Assembly (NCBI GenBank): GCA_022496805.1
Contig: CM040089.1
Location: 1,862,501 to 1,926,500 of the forward strand
DNA from: Pohlia nutans
Taxonomy: Eukaryota; Streptophyta; Bryopsida; Bryales; Mniaceae
Reading direction: 5' to 3'
DNA: 64,000 bases
How positions within the stretch are numbered: the stretch's first letter is position 1; the number at the start of each line of letters is the position of its first letter. This document shows, piece after piece, positions 57,564 to 64,000 of this stretch. A model generated the notes under the pieces. The model was not told where the DNA came from. It did no database searches and worked only from the letters and a program-made list of their open reading frames with translations. Both the position numbers and the translations under genes were made by a program.

Positions 57564-57795
57564 CACAGGGCGCCTTTGGCAGGTTCACGCTTGAGCCAGG
57601 TGGGAAAATTTGGTGTTTCCCTTGTGCATGAACAGTGGCATGTGGGAAATTCGACCTTGAAGCAGCTTCGACCTCATGCGGGAAACGCTTATTTTTTCCC
57701 ACTTGGGACATTCCCACATGACCTGTGACTCTTTGTTTCCTGTCCTAGGAAACCCTTGGCTTTCCCATCTTGGAACGTGCCAAAGGTGCCCTGTG
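57564..57795. mobile_element. CACAGGG-end MITE, complete copy, 232 bp
   Basis: The ends CACAGGGCGCCTTTGGCAGG and CGTGCCAAAGGTGCCCTGTG are inverted repeats of about 23 bp with two mismatches. Interior TTCCC/GGGAA words resemble the element at 107-273. Flanks cga and gcg do not give a clean 3-bp duplication. The right palindrome arm starts inside it at 57607. Confidence 0.7.
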
Positions 57796-58364
57796 GCGAG
57801 GGGGGCGTACGTAAGCATTGTAATTTTGAAATTGCCAACTTAGGGCCGACAGGACGTGATCTGTCCTTGTTTTTCTTCGACGTTGACTACCGATTTTTTA
57901 ACCAGCCCATATCAAATATCACTCAATTTCCAGGCAGATTCATCATTTGCAATTCAACTGGCTGCGATTTTCACTGAAACATCCCTTCTTACAACCAAAT
58001 CCAACACAGACTTTGGTAATTGTTCAAACATAACATCAAGTGTGTCATAATCTTACTATTTGGCGACGGTTAATTTTGAGTTACTAACAGGCCTAACTTT
58101 CTTGACAATGTGTCTGCAATCGATCATGCATAGTCAGCCGTCGCAAACTTGTCCGTCGGTGTGCTTGAACGAAAACAACGTTTTAGATTTTGCCTGCAGT
58201 CAGTGGGCAGTGTGAAACTACTTACTAGCTCCCGTGGGGACACAATCAGTTGGATTGGACCCGGAACATCATGCAGCAACATTGTTTGACAATAGTCGAG
58301 CCTGACATGAATCAGTCAGAGCTGGAGCTCGAGATCTAGCACTTTGTCTGGTAGCTCGGGACTG

Positions 58365-58373
58365 CATATATTC
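58365..58373 (+). promoter_or_regulatory. TATA-like box of the right palindrome gene copy
   Basis: CATATATTC followed by the family block cctccacactcatcc. A second TATA-like string, catataatc, lies at about 58483, closer to the start codon. Confidence 0.4.
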
Positions 58374-58623
58374 AGGACCCAAGCACAGCCTCCACACTCA
58401 TCCATTGTTTCATCAGCTGTCAGATTGTGACTCAAGATCCGTGAGCTTCTTGATCGATCTAGCTAGTGCCCGGCTTCTGAGCCATATAATCTGAGTGAGC
58501 TCCGGAGACGTTTCATTCACTGACGTTGCATGCTGTCTACAGCAAGTAATTTGCTGTATTGATCTATCAGTCTCGACTGATCAATCGTCTGGTAGCAGTT
58601 CGTCAAGATTTTCGGCAGAGATC

Positions 58624-58827
58624 ATGGCGTCCTTTGCGCAGCAGCTGATTGCCTCGGCCTCTGAAGGAGACGGGACAAGAAATCACTACTGCATGGGACC
58701 AGGCTGTCCCAAGTGCCCAAAAGCAACCCCCACCAGATCTAGCGGGAGGCTGACAAGGAGTCTGCGGGAGCTGCCCAACTGGTACTCACGTGCACGTCAA
58801 CATTCTTCGACCTCTGAAGGAGATTGA
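58624..58827 (+). CDS. Short Cys-rich protein, palindrome copy right (67 aa)
   Basis: The protein has the family start, SASEGD, a knuckle C23-x4-C28-x2-C31 with CPKCPK, a basic stretch (residues 37-48) and SRARQ before a TGA. The long family members continue here with an acidic region and a second knuckle. In this copy the frame after the TGA runs 20 more codons with H-x-C-x7-C-x2-C (again CPKCPK), the likely counterpart of that second knuckle. So either the short form is the product or the TGA is a nonsense change fixed in both arms. Its leader and upstream unit are complete, unlike the left copy. Function unknown. Confidence 0.5.
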   Translation: MASFAQQLIASASEGDGTRNHYCMGPGCPKCPKATPTRSSGRLTRSLRELPNWYSRARQHSSTSEGD

Positions 58828-58890
58828 ACTCCAGACTATCACGATTGCTTGCAGGATCGGGATGGGAAATGCCCTAAATGCCCGAAATGA
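58828..58890 (+). other. Post-stop extension with a second Cys block, right copy
   Basis: Twenty sense codons follow the TGA at 58825-58827 in the same frame, ending CPKCPK and TGA (58888-58890). The last Cys pair aligns with C100 and C103 of the long family form. Confidence 0.45.
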
Positions 58891-60681
58891 TCAAGAGGTG
58901 ATTTCAACAACGTAACCTGAATGCTGCATTTGATTCGGCGCCCGAGCTTCGTCGAGAATGCAGAACGGCTCCTTCAGACGTTGCGTTCACCTCACCGTTC
59001 TGAAGCTTACAGTGCCAATAGCGTAGTTAGTAATCCCGTACCCGGAATGTGCAGATTAGATATTATTTCAATATACATTTATCATGTCGCATTGACCTGA
59101 TAGTTGAAGGAACTTGATTAGTCAGCTGCCCAAGCTTCACTTGAATTTACTATTCAAGTATTTGTTGAGTTTAGCATTGAAGTACTGTTTAGTCCCTTCG
59201 TGATATAGGTTTACAGTAAAATGATTTTCATTTAATAATTTGGTCGTAGATATATTTGAAAATAAGGTGCTCACGGAAGATACAAACTAGCTCCTCCTTT
59301 CAAATTTCGTTGAGCAACCGTCCGGTTAGGAGTCTGAATACATTAGTATTGCACCATTATTTATTCGTAAGTTTTGGTTCTGCTCGGGAGGATCTATATA
59401 TGAATGAAGGACTACTTTCTGTTCAATCCCTCAGGACAAGTCTCACTGATGTGGATTTCATATGCTTCCCATCTATTAATTTTATGTATGAAATTTGTAC
59501 TAGTGCATTGGTATTCAGAAACGTTCGTGCCGTTCAAGTGTATTCAAGCTCGTAATCAAGTAGCTAAATTATGTTGTGAAGGTATTAAATATGTTCCTGC
59601 GGGGATGTGGTTTGCCCTCGGGAAGTCACTGTCAAGAATTTAGATAACTATGAGAGAACAAATATAGGGTGTCTTTTATTCATTTGAAATAAAAACTATA
59701 AATTTATAGAAGTAATATAGGCGGTGTTTTAAAATCAATTTGGGAAAATTTCAAGAATACTCCTAGAATATATATGGAATATATCCTAAATATACTATGA
59801 ATAGTAGAATATTCCAATTATTTCATAGCCCCCCATTACATATCTTTTGTTCGCTCATATGTACCCAAAATTTATACTAAGTGACTTCCGGCCCAAGGTT
59901 TGCCCACGCCGTTTGAGTCGGACATTTCTAAATTAGAACGTAGCGATGTCCACTTCATGATGTAATTTTACCATTATATCATGAGTAGAAATCGTCAATT
60001 GTAAAAGATTAGCTCCTAAAACCTATGTTTTGTGTATTTGGATACATAACTAATTTGAATGATTTGTCATATTAAATTTAAAAATTAAATCATCTTTGAA
60101 TCATGACCATTTTAGCTTAGGCTAGTCCAAAATAAAATCAATGTCTGAACTCTATCTTTTTGGGTATGGAGAAAGAAACAACCTAGGGTCATTTAGGGCA
60201 TGCAAGCACATTTTTTATCTAGATTTCTCAATATATGATTGTCTTTGGTTCTACACTTGATAGCTTAGTACAAAGTTCTTTTTAAGTACTATTTAACATA
60301 TTGAGAATATCCATAGAAACTAGAAAGAACCAATAATTTAGTATACAAGAGACTTATTCTCTTCCTATATGTAACTTCTCTTACCATAAGTAACTTGAAC
60401 TTTAAGGTATGATAATTCACGAGTTAGTTATTGTCTATAGAGATCATTAAACTCACTAAGTCATTGGAAATACATTAATAACTACACTACAAAATAATCA
60501 TATTATAGTTAATCTTAGTGAAGAATGACATCAAGTACATTCTAGTCTCCATCAATAAAAAAATAGGCCTTTCAGTCTCTTATGTAAATTGAAAGTGAAA
60601 CAATTGTGAGAGGTTAAAATCCTTACCTACACCCCTCAGGGAAGCCACTTAATGTATTCAGCACACATTTTGTTGAAGCTG

Positions 60682-60853
60682 GACTATCGGATTGAAAAAG
60701 TGATGGGGAGTGCTCTCCTTCTCAATAGATATAGGCCCTCAATTTTTCTACAGGACTCTTATAATTTGTGAAATTAGAGCACTGTAGCAAAATTGAGGAC
60801 CTATCTCTATTGATATGGGGAGCATCCTCCATCACTTTTTCAATTGAATAGTC
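60682..60853. mobile_element. Hairpin MITE in IR1, right copy, 172 bp
   Basis: Inverted counterpart of 49671-49841. Directly outside its right end the arm lacks the 150 bp found in the left arm; the junction is at a TAG. Confidence 0.7.
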
Positions 60854-61546
60854 TATGTGTAATTATAAATTTAAATCTCCACGATATTTCACACCTTACA
60901 TTATTTATATTAATTTGAATTTTTCTTGAACTGCCTTAGCATTATACTACAACATTAGGAACGGAATTCATCATACAACAAGATTTATGTGGTTCATGGT
61001 TTGATATGGCTATCACTTTTACACGTCTCACATAGTGTGACTTATGTTTAACTCATTTATGTGTGCTAGAAATTATGTTTTTAACACCATGTATATAGTT
61101 TCACCGATGGTATCTATAACACCTAATTTTTGTAATTTTTTGATGGTTTTTCTTACCAAAAAGATAATTCTTGAAAATCACACTATTTTTGGAGGGAGTA
61201 CCCATATCAAGCCATCATCCTTGTGTATACAAGAAACTACATCTTATTTACATGTCTAAACCCATTGTTAATGGCGTACTTATTTGTTTCATCAAAACAT
61301 TGAAAGAAGTTCACAAATTCCAAAACAAACCACTTTACCATAACTAAAACATTCATAATGTATTCACTAACACAGTTGCACGTGTTTTCACACAACCGTA
61401 TAGAATTAGCCAAATTTGGTATTTTAATGCACGATGACAAAATTCTTTCCTTACATGGAAGAAAAAGCCACATAATTACATAAAGTCTCTGGATTGTTCC
61501 TTAGAAGTACACACAAAACCCTCATCCAACAGGTTCATCCATTTTG

Positions 61547-64000
61547 TTGATGGATTTGTTACTATTTTTCATCAAGTGCTTAAATTTTTCTTACACTTCA
61601 CTCATCCTATAATTAAATTCTTTTCCCCTACCAGTTACTATAGTGCTATTTTAAAAATACTATAAACATAATTTGATGTATTGCAAGGGATCTTATATTA
61701 TATATAATGTGCTACTTGAGTACATCTTTTCAAGGCTATGGTATATCAAAAAATACCTAATTTTTATCGAAGATGAATAAATGACACCCTATATTTGTTC
61801 TTTCATGGTTATTTAAGTTTCCGACAGTGACTTCCCCAAGCTACACCCATACACTTTAACATGCAATTAGTTTCTTCAAATGCTCATGCAATATGGTTTC
61901 AGACTTTTATTATTTAAATGTTATTGCTAGCAATGTTTGCATTCTAGTAAGGAAGGATAAACCTCATAAACTACTATGTACGTCAATAAATTGGAATTCT
62001 ATGACATACAATTTTCTAGTTGGTAGAAGACATTCAAGATACAGAGTAGCAAATTAAAGCTAAAAGCAATAACTTGGAATATTTATTTATTTATTTATTT
62101 ATATTTATTTATATTTATTTATTTATATTTATTTATATTTATTTATTTATTTATTTATATATATGTATGTATGTATGTCTACATAATTAGTTGTTAAACT
62201 TTAAAATTTCAACATATTTTTGAAGTAATAGTTTGGACAAGATGCTTTCCACCCAATACAATCATTGCTCACCAAACTCTTACTTCAAAAACGAATTTAA
62301 CACATGCTTCTTCAGTGCACTTTACATTATGTTTGAGAATCATGTGTGTTCATGGCCCTTTTTTAAAACCTCAACCCTCGGCCGGCTATATGACGCATTG
62401 ACCGGGCAACCGGTCAAAGTGCTCATAATGTTGGTAGAACATTATATCGGCATGACATCATCACAAACTTGGCAAGTCATGTTTTTCCAATGTTTTGGAT
62501 ATGTTTTGTTTTTCAAAGTGTTGGTGTGTGTTCTACGTATGTTTTTTTGTATGCATTTCGTACGATTGCAGTACTTGCTGACTCAACATGTTTCGTATAC
62601 AAGTGCAACATAAGCGAATGACATACAAAGGAATTATCAAAGGATTATGTTTTTGAACTTTTGAAGGTTGACATCAAAAGTGTGTGTAAGATGTATGTTT
62701 GCAACGTTTACATACATCACATGGTTGCAGTACTTCTACAATTGCGTTACATACCATATGGCAATTACATCCACGATTTGTTCCGACCAAAATTCGTATG
62801 TTTTTCATGTATGATTTTTAAACATTTGCATCTACCAATGGGCACTACATTTTGTAAAAAGAATGGCACTTTGTATATTTACTTGTAGAACATAGACTAG
62901 TACTTCTAATTCATAAGAGTGTGAGCATATACACAAATGTTGCTAAAACTTACAATTTTTTTCCAAAACCCATCACTTTTGAAAGCAAAAAAGTTATTCT
63001 TCTTATTTTTGAACATACATAGAATCTCGCATGTACATAGAAGCTAGCCTTCTAATGTACTAGCACTAAAAAGATATGTTGATTTTTGTTGTATGATGGG
63101 CCAGCACAAATACTACTTCCTCCTCCCCAGACACAAGCTCTAAATCTTTATTCTAAGGACTGTTGTTATCCAACCTCTAACTTCACGATAGGCCCCTCGA
63201 AATAAGGTGACATGCAACAACTGTAGATCAATTCATTTCGTGTTTGCATACACTATAAAAGGATGTATAGAACTCTAGCAGCCATCTACGTGGTGAATTT
63301 GAAATTTCTATCACCCTTGCCAATTGAATTTGAAAAACATTATCATGAGTAGGTTATTGTTATATGGTAGAAATTAGAAAATAAAATAAAAAATAGAGTT
63401 TAAATACAACCGTCATCTACAATATAATTACAGTGCAAGTATCAAGTTCAAAAACATCAAAATCTATCAATAGAATTGCATAAAAAATATACAAAATCTA
63501 AGAACAATATCGCAAAGAAAATGCATAGTTGACTTTTTCACTTTCTATTTAACAAAACTTGTAAAATATTATGATGTAAGGCAACACCAAAATGGAAATG
63601 GAGATTTTAAAACATGGAAACAAAATTACTTTGTCTATATATGATAAAAGAGTGTCTTAACATTAATCGTTCAACAATGCATTTAATAGTGCTAGGATTA
63701 GGAGTGTTGACCTTGGTTTTTAATAAATGTGGACTCCAAATATTTCTAAACGTGATCAAGACACTAGATCATATACCTTCATTGCTAAGTCAAATTATAC
63801 AACGTCCTCTATCTTTTGAGGAGTTGACTCCTTAACCTTTAACCCTTAAAGGACCGAGGATTTCTGGTTTTAAAATGGCTTATTAAATTGATCATATTGT
63901 GAAAGATATACTTAAGATAGGACCAAATTTTATATCACCAAAATTAATGAAGAACATTGCATGTGTTGATCATAAGGCAAATAAATTTGAACAAAAGGAA
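61547..64000. other. AT-rich sequence to the window end
   Basis: No recognised gene. A block at 61770-61835 (acaccctatatttgttct and gacagtgacttcccc) is a diverged copy of 50885-50935 in the palindrome arm. Open frames at 62242-62613 (about 123 codons from ATG, hydrophobic, no domain) and 63614-63835 (73 codons) have no recognisable features. Confidence 0.4.
62080..62178. repeat. Simple repeat (ATTT/ATTTAT)n with GTAT tail
   Basis: About 100 bp of ATTT-type tetranucleotide and ATTTAT units ending in tatgtatgtatgtatgt. Confidence 0.9.

Larger units (their letters stand above)
52953..57606. other. Palindrome spacer
   Basis: This 4654-bp unique-looking region separates the arms. It holds an inverted R1 relative (53390-53850), AT-rich sequence without recognised genes, a minisatellite (56555-56700), and from about 56340 to 57560 the upstream part of a segmental unit related to 31430-32130 and 37500-38600, which runs on without a break into the right arm. 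Confidence 0.7.
57607..61546 (-). repeat. Palindrome IR1, right arm
   Basis: Inverted copy of 48830-52952. Beyond its inner edge the sequence continues as an ordinary member of the segmental unit, so this arm is probably the original. Confidence 0.93.

Noticed and set aside
51004..59643. Identical 99-aa and 79-aa frames in both palindrome arms
   Set aside because: They overlap one another in different frames and have no domain. Identity only reflects the young inverted duplication.
62242..62613. Hydrophobic frame of about 123 codons as a membrane protein gene
   Set aside because: The sequence is T-rich and gives Phe/Val/Leu by composition. There is no homologue, no paralogue in the window and no promoter-like context.

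Overview
This is a repeat-dense nuclear window from a eukaryote, AT-rich throughout. It is most likely a land plant or close streptophyte relative. Supporting signs are interstitial TTTAGGG-type repeats (12401-12473, 45290-45325), a chromodomain Ty3/gypsy element, a LINE carrying an RNase H domain, and many small CACTA-type elements with 3-bp target duplications. A self-primed chromovirus would be unusual in a seed plant, so a bryophyte or other non-seed plant is my best guess; this is inference. I see no rRNA, functional tRNA, CRISPR array, or recognisable housekeeping gene.

Layout. 1-3780: segmental unit A with a small Cys-rich gene (1665-1988). 4037-10720: small DNA elements, a 5'-truncated LINE (6648-8702, 12-bp target duplication) and a Ulp1 protease scrap. 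15974-22328: a complete, young LTR retrotransposon on the minus strand with identical 5-bp target duplications. 24380-29179: dispersed repeats and a 1.4-kb foldback element. 29340-34830 and 35840-41580: segmental units B and C in direct orientation, each with a copy of the Cys-rich gene (dead in B, open in C). Part of unit B recurs inverted at 42446-44846. 46137-48823: tandemly arranged repeats with tRNA-derived SINE copies. 48830-61546: a 12.7-kb palindrome with arms of about 4 kb around a 4.65-kb spacer, each arm with one shorter Cys-rich gene copy. 61547-64000: AT-rich, nothing recognised.

The main biological theme is one small gene family (N-terminal C-x4-C-x2-C knuckle, and in the long form a second one at the C terminus) multiplied by tandem segmental duplication and by inverted duplication. 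Its five copies share a TATA-like box, an ATG-free leader and the same start context. In-frame indels between copies A and C suggest a real protein. Palindromes plus an amplified small gene resemble ampliconic regions of sex or other non-recombining chromosomes, but nothing here proves that location.

The strongest mechanistic finding is in the retrotransposon. Its primer-binding site is perfectly complementary over 13 nt to the predicted 5' end of its own transcript, as in Tf1-type self-priming, and does not match a tRNA at the LTR edge.
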